A stretch of 43,867 nucleotides of DNA from an uncultured Clostridia bacterium. GTDB lineage: Bacteria; Bacillota; Clostridia; Oscillospirales; Acutalibacteraceae. Of this stretch, positions 1-8,352 are shown in pieces; positions within the stretch are counted from its first letter, which is position 1, and each line of letters begins with the position of its first letter. Made by a program: the position numbers and the translations under genes. Where the stretch lies: NCBI GenBank assembly GCA_946185345.1, contig CAMHJC010000006.1, positions 1 to 43,867 on the forward strand. Reading direction: 5' to 3'. The notes under the pieces were generated by a model, which searched no databases, was not told where the DNA came from, and saw only the letters and a program-made list of their open reading frames with translations.

Positions 1-24
1 GCGCTTGCTTTTTTCTTTTTATTA

Positions 25-966
25 TCAATATTTAGTTGCCGGAGTAATAATCCGGCAACCATCCTCACCTGAGGAAATTTCAGCCGTCATTCCGAGCGGA
101 AGCGACGTTGAAGGGACGCTGTGTCCGCATTGCAGGCCGGAAATCACGGGGATATTCAGGTCTCCGAACCCCCTTAAAAACACCTCTCTCAGCGAATAAT
201 CCGCCGGCGCGGCGCAGTCCTTCCATGTGCCGAGAATGATTCCGCGGCAGCCGTCCAGTATTCCGCTGTGCCTGAGATGAAGTATCGAACGGTCGATGGC
301 ATAGGCGTATTCGCTCACGTCCTCCAGAAAGAGGATTTTTCCGTGACAATCAAGCTGATACGGCGTGCCTGCCGTGGAGGCAATAATGGTCAGATTGCCC
401 CCCGTGAGCATTCCCTCGCCGCTTCCTGCGCAGAGACATTCCAGCGGAACTCCGGCGTTGTCCGATTCGCTGTCCGATGAAATTGACCTGCACCAACCGC
501 CGGACAGAACATCCGCAAGAGAATCACGCATCCATCTGTCCTCAGGGAAATTGGCCGCCGCAGGCATCGGCGCATGGAATGTTACCAGTCCGCATCGCTG
601 ATTGATCAGCAGGTGCAGCACCGTCGCATCGCTGAATCCGCAGAAAATCTTGGGATTTGACTGTATTATATCATAATCCAGCAAATTTGCAAGTCTCGCT
701 CCGCCGTATCCTCCCCGGATGACAACCACCGCCCCTATCGCCTTGTCAGCAAATGCGCGATTGATATCGCCGGCACGCAGTCGGTCATCTCCTGCGAGAA
801 ATCCCAGGCGGCCCCCGCAGGAGGGGAATATTTCGGGTATGTAGCCTGAATCTTCGATAAATTTGGCCGCATAGGCGAGCCGTTCCGGGAGAACCGGCGA
901 ACAGGGCGCCACCAGCGCCACCTTATCTCCCGGACGCAGCGGTTGGGGAAGTATCATTTCATTCAT
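25..966 (-). CDS. LD-carboxypeptidase (peptidase family S66, LdcA/MccF-like)
   Basis: Predicted serine peptidase of the S66 family. Members cleave the L,D-bond before the terminal D-Ala of murein tetrapeptides during wall recycling, or inactivate microcin C-like compounds. The N-terminus carries the family block LRPGDKVALVAP. Counting from the chosen start, the nucleophile is Ser112 in GFSDAT, with Glu215 in FLEDVSE and His282 in CGHS completing the triad. About 313 residues is normal for the family. The reading frame opens seven codons earlier at 987, but the ATG at 966 has AGGAAACGG just upstream while the earlier ATG has no ribosome site. There is no signal peptide, which suggests a cytoplasmic recycling enzyme. 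It is transcribed alone. LdcA and MccF activities cannot be told apart from sequence. Confidence 0.88.
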   Translation of the reverse strand: MNEMILPQPLRPGDKVALVAPCSPVLPERLAYAAKFIEDSGYIPEIFPSCGGRLGFLAGDDRLRAGDINRAFADKAIGAVVVIRGGYGGARLANLLDYDIIQSNPKIFCGFSDATVLHLLINQRCGLVTFHAPMPAAANFPEDRWMRDSLADVLSGGWCRSISSDSESDNAGVPLECLCAGSGEGMLTGGNLTIIASTAGTPYQLDCHGKILFLEDVSEYAYAIDRSILHLRHSGILDGCRGIILGTWKDCAAPADYSLREVFLRGFGDLNIPVISGLQCGHSVPSTSLPLGMTAEISSGEDGCRIITPATKY

Positions 967-1044
967 TCCGTTTCCTATCGTAATCATTGCGTTATATCTA
1001 TTATATCACATGTTTACGGAAATTGATGAAGGATTATGAAAAAA

Positions 1045-1093
1045 TGCAAAATATAAAAATATCCGTCCGGGCAAAATATTGCCCCGGACGGAT
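1045..1093 (-). terminator. Rho-independent terminator of the first TIR gene
   Basis: The arms ATCCGTCCGGG (1061-1071) and CCCGGACGGAT (1083-1093) form an 11-bp perfect stem. On the minus strand the stem is followed by a T-rich tail (1045-1060). It lies 22 bases after the stop of the TIR gene at 1116. Confidence 0.85.
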
Positions 1094-1115
1094 GGGAGAA
1101 TCGGTTGATCTGTTA

Positions 1116-1865
1116 CTAAAATTTCCAGGTGATAAAGAGCAGGACTCCGCCAAGGATAATACTTGCCGCTGATACGAAAGTGAATTGATCGATGAAAATT
1201 GACAGAATCGACCACGAAAAAAACAGAACCAAAACCAGCACCGTTACCAATATCCGCCCCAGCAGCGTCGTTACAGGCGTATGAGCGCTCATAAGAGAAT
1301 ACAGCTGTTGTTCCATCCCGTTTGGTTCGTTATCCGAATCCTGCTCGGCTTCCGTTTCCCGGGAAAACTCCTGTTTCCCCTGAAACGGCTGACTGAATGC
1401 AGCCGCATCCGCTGGTTTTTCCTCCTTATTCGCTTCGGTTTTGCCTAAATTCTGCAGGATTCTCTCAACAAGCTTCGACTTCTCACCCGAATCAAATGAC
1501 TGGCGGTTGTAAAGCTCCGGAGGCAGATCATTCGTGGACATGCCTTCCAGATATGTGTAGATTTCTCCTCCGCTCTTGCGCTTGCCGAGTATCGCCGTCA
1601 GAAAAAACTCCCACTCGCTGTGCACCCATTCGGATTCTATATATTCCGGTCTGGTGCCCACTACAACGATTATTTTCGCCTGATCCAGCGCTCTGTAAAT
1701 TTCCCGTACAAATGCCGATCCGGACAAATCCTTTTCGCTGAAAAAGACCTGAACGCCGTTTCCCACCAGCGTCCGGTGCAGATCGGAGGCCAGATAATAA
1801 TCTCTGGTCAGTCCGCCTCCGTCATTCCTCCCTCGTTTAAATGAAATGAAAACCTCGCATGCCAT
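1116..1865 (-). CDS. TIR-domain protein with C-terminal membrane anchor
   Basis: A 249-residue protein. Residues 1-140 read as a TIR domain: EVFISFKR at the first strand, FFSEKD near residue 42, and WVHSEWEFF around 80-88. Glu84 in WVHSE aligns by eye with the catalytic Glu of NAD-cleaving TIRs such as SARM1 (WVHKE). Residues 145-195 are a charged, low-complexity linker. Residues about 203-224 and 228-247 are two hydrophobic segments, probably a hairpin membrane anchor leaving the TIR domain in the cytoplasm. It starts at an ATG preceded by ACGGAG and lies downstream of a paralogous TIR gene on the same strand. TIR domains act as NADases or signalling adaptors; which applies here is unknown. 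No recognised defence partner (Thoeris ThsA, short Argonaute, CBASS cyclase) adjoins it. Confidence 0.82.
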   Translation of the reverse strand: MACEVFISFKRGRNDGGGLTRDYYLASDLHRTLVGNGVQVFFSEKDLSGSAFVREIYRALDQAKIIVVVGTRPEYIESEWVHSEWEFFLTAILGKRKSGGEIYTYLEGMSTNDLPPELYNRQSFDSGEKSKLVERILQNLGKTEANKEEKPADAAAFSQPFQGKQEFSRETEAEQDSDNEPNGMEQQLYSLMSAHTPVTTLLGRILVTVLVLVLFFSWSILSIFIDQFTFVSAASIILGGVLLFITWKF

Positions 1866-1935
1866 TTTGCTTCACTCCGTTGAGATGATTATTTTTCCGT
1901 CGTAGAGCATCGTTCTGTCTCTGAGTATAATTGAT

Positions 1936-1990
1936 CCGAATAGTCCATAGTCCCCTTCGTCTCTGAATTCCGGCGAAGAGGACTATTCCG
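1936..1990. promoter_or_regulatory. Overlapping alternative hairpins between the two TIR genes
   Basis: The 130-base gap between the TIR genes contains ATAGTCCCCTTCG (1947-1959) facing CGAAGAGGACTAT (1974-1986), a 13-bp stem with wobble pairs. A second copy of AATAGTCC at 1939-1946 can instead pair with GGACTATT at 1980-1987. The two pairings exclude each other. Neither is followed by a T-run on the minus strand, so a plain terminator is unlikely. Function is unknown. Confidence 0.45.
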
Positions 1991-1996
1991 TTAATG

Positions 1997-3280
1997 TTAT
2001 TTTGTTTTCACCCACATAGCCGGACGCACAGAACCGTTATTGAGATTGACAAAATCACCCTCGTCATAAACCGAGCCGCCGCTTGTTACATGTGAGGAAC
2101 GAGTCCCCGAAGAACCAGGCGTGCGCAGATACCACCAGCTTGCGGGCATGCCGTTGACCGTTTCCGTCGCATGCACAAAGCTTCCTCTGCTGATGGCATA
2201 AGATGTCACTTCCGCCTTTCTGTCGTCATTTCCGCTGAAATATTTTCTCGCTTCCTGTGCGCTAAGAGCGAAAATCTTATCCTGCGTTGACTCGCCGCCG
2301 TAGGTATTGAATTTGGAGTTTGACGGCGTGGTAACGGTTGAGGTCAGAATCAGCGACTGGTCACCCGAGGAAAAGGCCGTATTCAAAAATGTACCGTTCA
2401 TCCATGTCCTCAGTGAACAGTTACTCCATGTGACACTGGATCTGCTGCTGTTGTATTTGACGCAGTCAAGCGATTTTTCCGAAATAACCAGCGCCCTGCC
2501 GTTCTCCACCGCGAGCACACGCCATTCTATCGACTCCGGCGAACTCGAATTCTGCGGATAGCTGCCAAAGGAAAAATGCGTTCCGACGAAAAGATCGGAA
2601 AATCCTTCGGAAGATGACGAATCCGAGTCATCCTCATTGTCATATGTTTCGGTATCGTCATCATATAGTTCGGTATCATCATACGTTCCGTAGCCGTTAT
2701 TGTCGGAAAAATCCGAACCGCGGGACTGATTGGATATCACCACCGAGGCAAAAATGATTCCTCCAATCAGCAAAGCCACCGCTGCGACCGAGATGGCGGC
2801 CAGCTTTGCCTTTGCGGACTTCGGTGCTGGAGCCACATTCACCTGAGGCGATGTGTGCCTGAGATTGTAGAAAATCCTCTGCACCAGCTTTTCTTTCTGA
2901 GAAACATTGAATGAATCCAATCGACGCAGTGTCAGAGGCGCTTCACGGGGATCCATTCCCTCCAGATATGTGTAAATCTCACAGCCGGATTTGTTGCCGT
3001 TAAGAATTTCATTGTGGAACGAGCCCCATTCGTATTGGACGTACTGTGATTCCATATTGGCGCAGCTTGTTCCGACAACAATCAGAATTTTCGCCTCACT
3101 CAATCCCTGATTGATCTGATTGATAAATACGGCGGTCGAGATATCCTTCTCACTGAAAAAAACCTTCAGCCCCAGATCAGTAAGCGTCTGATACAAATCC
3201 TTGGCCAGATAGTAATCACGCGTCACTCCTCCGCCGCCTATTTTATTGCGCTTAAAGGAAATAAAAACTTCATATCCCAT
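1997..3280 (-). CDS. TIR domain - transmembrane - DUF6273-like protein
   Basis: A 427-residue protein in three parts. Residues 1-140 form a TIR domain closely similar to that of the neighbouring gene, sharing EVFISFKR, TRDYYLA, FFSEKD and EIYTYLEGM; Glu84 in YVQYEW occupies the catalytic-Glu position. Residues about 159-183 are one strong transmembrane helix after a lysine-containing stretch. Residues 186-228 are an acidic, Ser/Asp/Tyr-rich linker. Residues about 229-427 resemble DUF6273: FGSYPQ, IEWRVLAVENGRALVISE, LRTWMNGTFLNTAF, WWYLRTPG and a final VRPAMWV. The positive-inside rule suggests TIR inside and DUF6273 outside. The frame opens at GTG 3289, but ATG 3280 has AGGTG at good spacing. 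It could be a surface sensor signalling through TIR. No function is known for this architecture as far as can be told from sequence. Confidence 0.82.
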   Translation of the reverse strand: MGYEVFISFKRNKIGGGGVTRDYYLAKDLYQTLTDLGLKVFFSEKDISTAVFINQINQGLSEAKILIVVGTSCANMESQYVQYEWGSFHNEILNGNKSGCEIYTYLEGMDPREAPLTLRRLDSFNVSQKEKLVQRIFYNLRHTSPQVNVAPAPKSAKAKLAAISVAAVALLIGGIIFASVVISNQSRGSDFSDNNGYGTYDDTELYDDDTETYDNEDDSDSSSSEGFSDLFVGTHFSFGSYPQNSSSPESIEWRVLAVENGRALVISEKSLDCVKYNSSRSSVTWSNCSLRTWMNGTFLNTAFSSGDQSLILTSTVTTPSNSKFNTYGGESTQDKIFALSAQEARKYFSGNDDRKAEVTSYAISRGSFVHATETVNGMPASWWYLRTPGSSGTRSSHVTSGGSVYDEGDFVNLNNGSVRPAMWVKTK

Positions 3281-3312
3281 GTTAATCACCTGCTCATCGT
3301 AATTTTATCCAT

Positions 3313-3341
3313 ATTTTACCATAGAATATAGAGAATTGCAA
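3313..3341 (-). promoter_or_regulatory. Promoter of the TIR-DUF6273 gene
   Basis: On the minus strand, TTGCAA (3336-3341) and TAAAAT (3313-3318) are separated by 17 bases. The start codon lies about 30 bases further on. The site faces the two TIR genes and lies beyond the metK terminator, so the pair has its own transcription start. Confidence 0.6.
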
Positions 3342-3359
3342 GCTGATTCAACAAATAAT

Positions 3360-3393
3360 ATCCCTTCAGCGACTTTTTTCTCGCCAAAGGGAT
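3360..3393 (-). terminator. Probable terminator downstream of metK
   Basis: ATCCCTTCAGCGA (3360-3372) faces TCGCCAAAGGGAT (3381-3393). The stem has an internal mismatch and a loop of eight bases. On the minus strand it is followed by ATTATTTGTTG, a moderate T-rich tail, 27 bases after the metK stop. Confidence 0.6.
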
Positions 3394-3419
3394 AAACACT
3401 CATCACAATTTGAAAAAAA

Positions 3420-4616
<1,197 letters not shown>

Positions 4617-4651
4617 GCTTCAAAATTCCTTTCATTGTCAGATTAATCATA

Positions 4652-4679
4652 AGAAAACCCGGTATCGTGAGATACCGGG
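4652..4679 (-). terminator. Riboswitch-controlled terminator before metK
   Basis: CCCGGTATC and GATACCGGG form a 9-bp stem with a GTGA loop (4658-4679), followed on the minus strand by TTTTCTTAT. It lies between the SAM-I aptamer and metK, the usual position of the expression platform. Confidence 0.9.
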
Positions 4680-4699
4680 GAAATCGATTGCTTCCGCCC

Positions 4700-4804
4700 C
4701 TCATCTCTCGGCTTTCGCCGCAGGAATTGGCACCTTGCCGCACTGTACAATGAAGCAGGTTGCCGGACTTCACAGGGCCTGAACCCTCCGTCACTCTTGA
4801 TAAG
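4700..4804 (-). promoter_or_regulatory. SAM-I riboswitch (S-box) aptamer
   Basis: Read on the minus strand, the element opens with CTTATCAAGAGTGACGGAGG, continues through CCGGCAACC and AAGGTGCCAATTCCTGCGG, and closes with GAGAGATGAG. The first CTTATC pairs with the final GATGAG to form P1. These are the conserved core segments of the SAM-I class. With the terminator that follows, high SAM should stop transcription before metK. Confidence 0.95.
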
Positions 4805-4838
4805 GTGTTTATTTTTTACAATTTACTATTATAATATT

Positions 4839-4866
4839 ATTATACTTTTTTTGGGCGAGATGTCAA
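4839..4866 (-). promoter_or_regulatory. Promoter of the metK leader
   Basis: TTGACA (4861-4866) and TATAAT (4839-4844) on the minus strand are 16 bases apart. Transcription would begin near 4832, about 28 bases before the SAM-I aptamer. An 8-bp hairpin (CTGACAGA with TCTGTCAG) lies just upstream after the smsB stop; it lacks a T-run. Confidence 0.7.
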
Positions 4867-4895
4867 TGCACATTCCTGACAGATTAATGTCTCTG

Positions 4896-5831
4896 TCAGC
4901 TGATAAATCCGTTGATTATGCGGTCTTCCGCTTCCTTTTCGGTAAGTCCCAGGGTCATCAGCTTGGTGAGCTGCTCGCCCGCGATTTTTCCGATAGCCGC
5001 TTCGTGTATGAGCGAAGCATCTGTGGAATTGGCGCTGATCTTCGGCACGGCGCTGACCGACGCGGTGTCCATAATGATGGCGTCACATTCGGTGTGTCCG
5101 GAGCACTTGTTGTTGCCGTTGACATTGGAAATATAGAGCTGTTTGGAATGATCCCTTGCCACTGAACGGGAAATGACGTGCGTGCCTGAATCCTCGCCTT
5201 CCAAATCCACCTCGAAGCGTGTCTCAGCGTACTGATCCCCGTCGGTCATGATTCTTTCGGTTATTTTCAGCACGGCCTTGTCCCCCAGCTTGCCCTTGGT
5301 GGTGCGTATGGTATTGTCAACGCCCTGTATCTGAACGGTGTCCATCTCCATATATCCGCCCTCGGCAATTTCAACGATGGTTGTGGGATTCATGATATTC
5401 CTGCCGGCCTGCGGCGCCGATTCTCCGTAATGCTTTTCGGAGTAGAATACCTTTGAGTTTTTGCCGATGTGGAAAGAGTGGATTCCGTCGTGTGCGCTGT
5501 CCTCGTGACCGTGGTTGTGAATGCCGCAGCCCGCCACGATCTCAATGTCACAGTTTTCCCCGATATAGAAATCATTGTAAACCAGGTCTTTGATTCCGCT
5601 CTGTGTGAGAATAACCGGAATATGAATCTTCTCGCCGACGGTGCCGTCCTTGACCCGGATGTCAATGCCGGGAAGGTCCTTTTTGGCGGTAATGGTGACA
5701 TTGGCGCTGGATCCTTTGGCATAAGGGCTGCCGTCCACTCTCAGACTGAATGCGCCGGAGAGATTCTCCGCCATCACGCTGATTTTGCCCAGCATGTCCA
5801 GCTTGTCGCTGCTGATATTAAGTCCGTTCAT
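4896..5831 (-). CDS. smsB: SufB/SufD-like Fe-S cluster scaffold subunit SmsB
   Basis: SufBD-family beta-helix scaffold protein that would assemble Fe-S clusters with the ABC-type ATPase encoded just upstream. The length of about 311 residues matches short SmsB-type proteins rather than full SufB. The C-terminal half has the family core: ISRSVARDHSKQLYISN, then KCSGHTECDAIIMD, then SLIHEAAIGKI; the Cys, His and Glu residues here are candidate cluster ligands. The frame opens at 5867, overlapping smsC by 32 bases, but ATG 5831 is preceded by AAGGAGGGG at nine bases spacing and lies right after the smsC stop, so I chose it. No sufS, sufU, sufD or sufR is nearby, fitting the minimal SMS (SmsC-SmsB) system. 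Assignment as SMS rather than reduced SUF is by size and gene order. Confidence 0.88.
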   Translation of the reverse strand: MNGLNISSDKLDMLGKISVMAENLSGAFSLRVDGSPYAKGSSANVTITAKKDLPGIDIRVKDGTVGEKIHIPVILTQSGIKDLVYNDFYIGENCDIEIVAGCGIHNHGHEDSAHDGIHSFHIGKNSKVFYSEKHYGESAPQAGRNIMNPTTIVEIAEGGYMEMDTVQIQGVDNTIRTTKGKLGDKAVLKITERIMTDGDQYAETRFEVDLEGEDSGTHVISRSVARDHSKQLYISNVNGNNKCSGHTECDAIIMDTASVSAVPKISANSTDASLIHEAAIGKIAGEQLTKLMTLGLTEKEAEDRIINGFIS

Positions 5832-5835
5832 AGCA

Positions 5836-6546
5836 TCAACCCCTCCTTGAACATTCGTATCTGACATTGCTGTCCAGCAGCAGGGGCATAATTTCGTCCT
5901 TGCCGCCGACCGCAGCGATTTTGCCGGCAGTCAGCAGAATGATCTGTTCGGCAAAGGAGAGTATCCTCTCCTGATGGGAAATGATCATAATGCTGCCGTT
6001 TGTCTTTTCGTACATGCGCTCAAAAACCTTGATGAGACTCTGGAAGCTCCACAGGTCAATGCCGGCCTCCGGCTCGTCAAATATCGTAAGCTTGGTGGAA
6101 CGCGCAAATGCCGTGGCAATCTCAATGCGCTTGAGTTCGCCGCCTGAAAGTGATTCGTTGATTTCACGGTCAATATAATCCCTGGCGCAGAGTCCGACTT
6201 CCGAGAGATATTCGCAGGCTTCATCGAGGGACAATTCACGACCGGCCGCTATTGAAATGATATCACTCACCGTGATGCCTTTGAAACGGACAGGCTGCTG
6301 AAAGGCAAAGCTCACTCCGTTCCTGGCTCGCTCGGTGATGGACATGCCTGTGATGTCGGTGCCGTCAAGAATAATGCTGCCCCGGGTAGGGGTAATGATT
6401 CCCGCGATGATCTTGGCCAGAGTGGATTTGCCGCTGCCGTTCGGGCCGGTGATTGCGACAAATTTCTGATCGACTTTAAGATTTATGTCGTCGAGTATCG
6501 TCTTACCTTCCGATGTGACGTAAGACAGGTTTTTGATTTCGAGCAT
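5836..6546 (-). CDS. smsC: Fe-S assembly ATPase SmsC (SufC-like)
   Basis: ABC-type ATPase of the SufC family, 236 residues, without membrane segments. It shows Walker A GPNGSGKST near residue 35, the signature LSGGELKR, Walker B LTIFDEPEAGID, and the switch His in ISHQER. SufC-type ATPases drive conformational change in the SufB-like scaffold rather than transport. The ATG at 6546 follows AAAGGAAG. It is the first gene of a two-gene unit with smsB, with its own promoter. Confidence 0.93.
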   Translation of the reverse strand: MLEIKNLSYVTSEGKTILDDINLKVDQKFVAITGPNGSGKSTLAKIIAGIITPTRGSIILDGTDITGMSITERARNGVSFAFQQPVRFKGITVSDIISIAAGRELSLDEACEYLSEVGLCARDYIDREINESLSGGELKRIEIATAFARSTKLTIFDEPEAGIDLWSFQSLIKVFERMYEKTNGSIMIISHQERILSFAEQIILLTAGKIAAVGGKDEIMPLLLDSNVRYECSRRG

Positions 6547-6582
6547 TCATCCGAACTTCCTTTTGTCAATACTTTAACAAAT

Positions 6583-6612
6583 ATTATATCATAACCCCCG
6601 GTCGCTTTTCAA
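6583..6612 (-). promoter_or_regulatory. Promoter of smsCB
   Basis: TTGAAA (6607-6612) and TATAAT (6583-6588) on the minus strand are 18 bases apart, about 37 bases before the smsC start. No clear regulator site (such as an IscR- or SufR-like palindrome) was recognised. Confidence 0.6.
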
Positions 6613-6669
6613 TACCTTTTTTGCAATAATTCATAAATCTATTCTTAATAAAATATACAAAATAATCAG

Positions 6670-6698
6670 TTGATTTTATCCCTGATATGTTATATAAT
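6670..6698 (+). promoter_or_regulatory. Promoter of the NCS2 permease gene
   Basis: TTGATT (6670-6675) and TATAAT (6693-6698) are separated by 17 bases. The predicted transcript has a leader of about 60 bases. The promoter diverges from smsC. Confidence 0.7.
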
Positions 6699-6703
6699 GA
6701 CAA

Positions 6704-6736
6704 TAGATAATTGTTTTGTATTTGTGCGATTATCTA
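6704..6736 (+). repeat. Inverted repeat in the permease leader
   Basis: TAGATAAT (6704-6711) and ATTATCTA (6729-6736) are perfect inverted copies separated by 17 bases, starting at about +1 of the predicted transcript. It may be an operator or a weak leader hairpin. It does not match the purine riboswitch core. Confidence 0.45.
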
Positions 6737-6767
6737 AATATCTTCAAAATTAAGGAAGGGAATTACA

Positions 6768-8138
6768 ATGAAAGTTTTTGACTTGCAGGGCAACGGAACC
6801 AACTTCGTGGCTGAAATACTGGCGGGAATCACCACATTCATCACCATGAGCTACCTGCTTGTGCAGTATCCCGCACTGCTGGGCGGAAATAATCCTTCCG
6901 CCGGAACGGCTCACATCGCCATGTGCCTTACCTGCTTTATCGGATGCATGGTTATGGGATTCTTGGCCAAGCAGCCCTTTGTTGTAGGCCCGAGCGTCGG
7001 TCTGACGGTATTCTTCATTTCCACGCTGATGAAGGACTTGGGATACAGCTATTCCCAGGCGCTGACTATCTGTTTTGTCGCCGGTCTGATTTTTGTGGGT
7101 CTTTCTTTTGCCGGAATTAACGACATGATTTATTCATCCCTGCCGGGCAGCATGAAAAACAGCATTTCTGCCGGTCTGGGCATCTACATAGCCATGATCG
7201 GTCTGAAGAATTCCGGTTTTCTCACCGTGAATGACTCGGGAAGCTGGCAAATTGCCGATCTGTCAAAAATCAGTCTGACTTCATTCACCGTCCTGGTCAT
7301 GTTCGCAGGCCTGATTTTCATCGGACTGTTTAAAAAGCTGTCACTTCCTTTTCCGCCGCTGCTTGGCCTGCTGGCTTCCGGAGCCATTTATTTCGGCGGA
7401 GGATATTTTCTCAAGCTGGTGGATCCCATTTCGCTCAAGCCGGCCTTCGGCAGCTTTAACGATCAGTTCGGAAGCTGGTATTCACAGGGTTTCCTGGTCG
7501 GTCTGACCAAAGGCATCGGCGACATTATCAAGGGAATGTCCCTTAGTGTAAAGCCGATTCTCACCATTGTCCTGACCGTGCTTGTCTGTGCAATGCTCAA
7601 CGCCACCGAATCCGTGAGCGTCGTCTACGCCATCGCCAAAAACAACGGCAAACTTGACGACAAAGGCAATTTCGGCAAGCTGAAAACCACCGTTGCGTCC
7701 AATGCCATCGCCACCACCGTGGGTTCGCTTGTGGGTTCTCCCATGGTTTCCGTGGTTCCCGAATCTTCAGCCGGTATCTGCGCCCAGGGCAAATCAGGAC
7801 TTACCGCCGTTACCGCCGGTGTGTTCTTCCTGCTGGCAGCATTCTTTACCCCGGTTGCCACTGTGATTCCTGCGGCTGTTACCGCATGTGTCATGGTCTA
7901 TCTCGGCGTTACCATGCTTGGAACCGTCAAGGAAATCGACTTCGGCAATCTCGGCGAAAGCATCCCCGCTCTTATCACCATTATCCTTATTCCGTTTACC
8001 TCTTCCATCATTGACGGAATCGCGCTTGGCCTAATCGCTCATATTGTCATTAACCTGATTTTATTCAATTTCAAAACAATCAAGCCCCTGGAACTGGTGA
8101 TTGCCGCTCTGTTTTCGCTGAGTTATTTTCTTGTCTGA
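6768..8138 (+). CDS. NCS2-family purine permease (AzgA/PbuG-like)
   Basis: Inner-membrane nucleobase transporter of 456 residues with roughly 12-14 hydrophobic segments. The N-terminus, AEILAGITTFITMSYLLVQ, is characteristic of the AzgA-like branch of NCS2, whose members import guanine, hypoxanthine or adenine with protons. Further family marks are GPSVGLTVFF near residue 73, ATESVSVVYAI near residue 282, and VGSPMVSVVPESSAG near residue 322. The start follows AAGGAAGGG. It is transcribed alone, with a strong promoter before it and a strong terminator after it. The exact substrate is an inference. Confidence 0.92.
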   Translation: MKVFDLQGNGTNFVAEILAGITTFITMSYLLVQYPALLGGNNPSAGTAHIAMCLTCFIGCMVMGFLAKQPFVVGPSVGLTVFFISTLMKDLGYSYSQALTICFVAGLIFVGLSFAGINDMIYSSLPGSMKNSISAGLGIYIAMIGLKNSGFLTVNDSGSWQIADLSKISLTSFTVLVMFAGLIFIGLFKKLSLPFPPLLGLLASGAIYFGGGYFLKLVDPISLKPAFGSFNDQFGSWYSQGFLVGLTKGIGDIIKGMSLSVKPILTIVLTVLVCAMLNATESVSVVYAIAKNNGKLDDKGNFGKLKTTVASNAIATTVGSLVGSPMVSVVPESSAGICAQGKSGLTAVTAGVFFLLAAFFTPVATVIPAAVTACVMVYLGVTMLGTVKEIDFGNLGESIPALITIILIPFTSSIIDGIALGLIAHIVINLILFNFKTIKPLELVIAALFSLSYFLV

Positions 8139-8178
8139 TTGTATGCTTCAACAGGCATTGATGACGGAATCATTCCCG

Positions 8179-8223
8179 CAGCCGTCTGTTTCATTCCATG
8201 TGAAACGGACGGCTGTTTTTTCT
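8179..8223 (+). terminator. Terminator after the NCS2 permease gene
   Basis: CAGCCGTCTGTTTCA (8179-8193) pairs with TGAAACGGACGGCTG (8201-8215), a 15-bp stem with one wobble pair and a seven-base loop. It is followed by TTTTTTCTT. It closes the permease gene 40 bases after its stop. Confidence 0.95.
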
Positions 8224-8352
8224 TATGAAAAAGATTATGGAAAAATCCAGAAAAATTAACGAGTTGTACTGGAATTTTCTCTGTCGATGTGTTATCATAT
8301 ATTTAATATGTAAGTTTTTGTCTGCAAAGATCGTCCGGAGGGTTGTTTTATC

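Noticed and set aside
1116-3280. Thoeris or another named TIR defence system
   Set aside because: No ThsA-type SIR2 or SLOG effector, Argonaute, cyclase or other known partner lies beside the TIR genes, and there is no mobile-element signature around them.
6699-6767. Purine riboswitch before the NCS2 permease
   Set aside because: The leader is only about 60 bases and lacks the conserved junction sequences and the two kissing loops.
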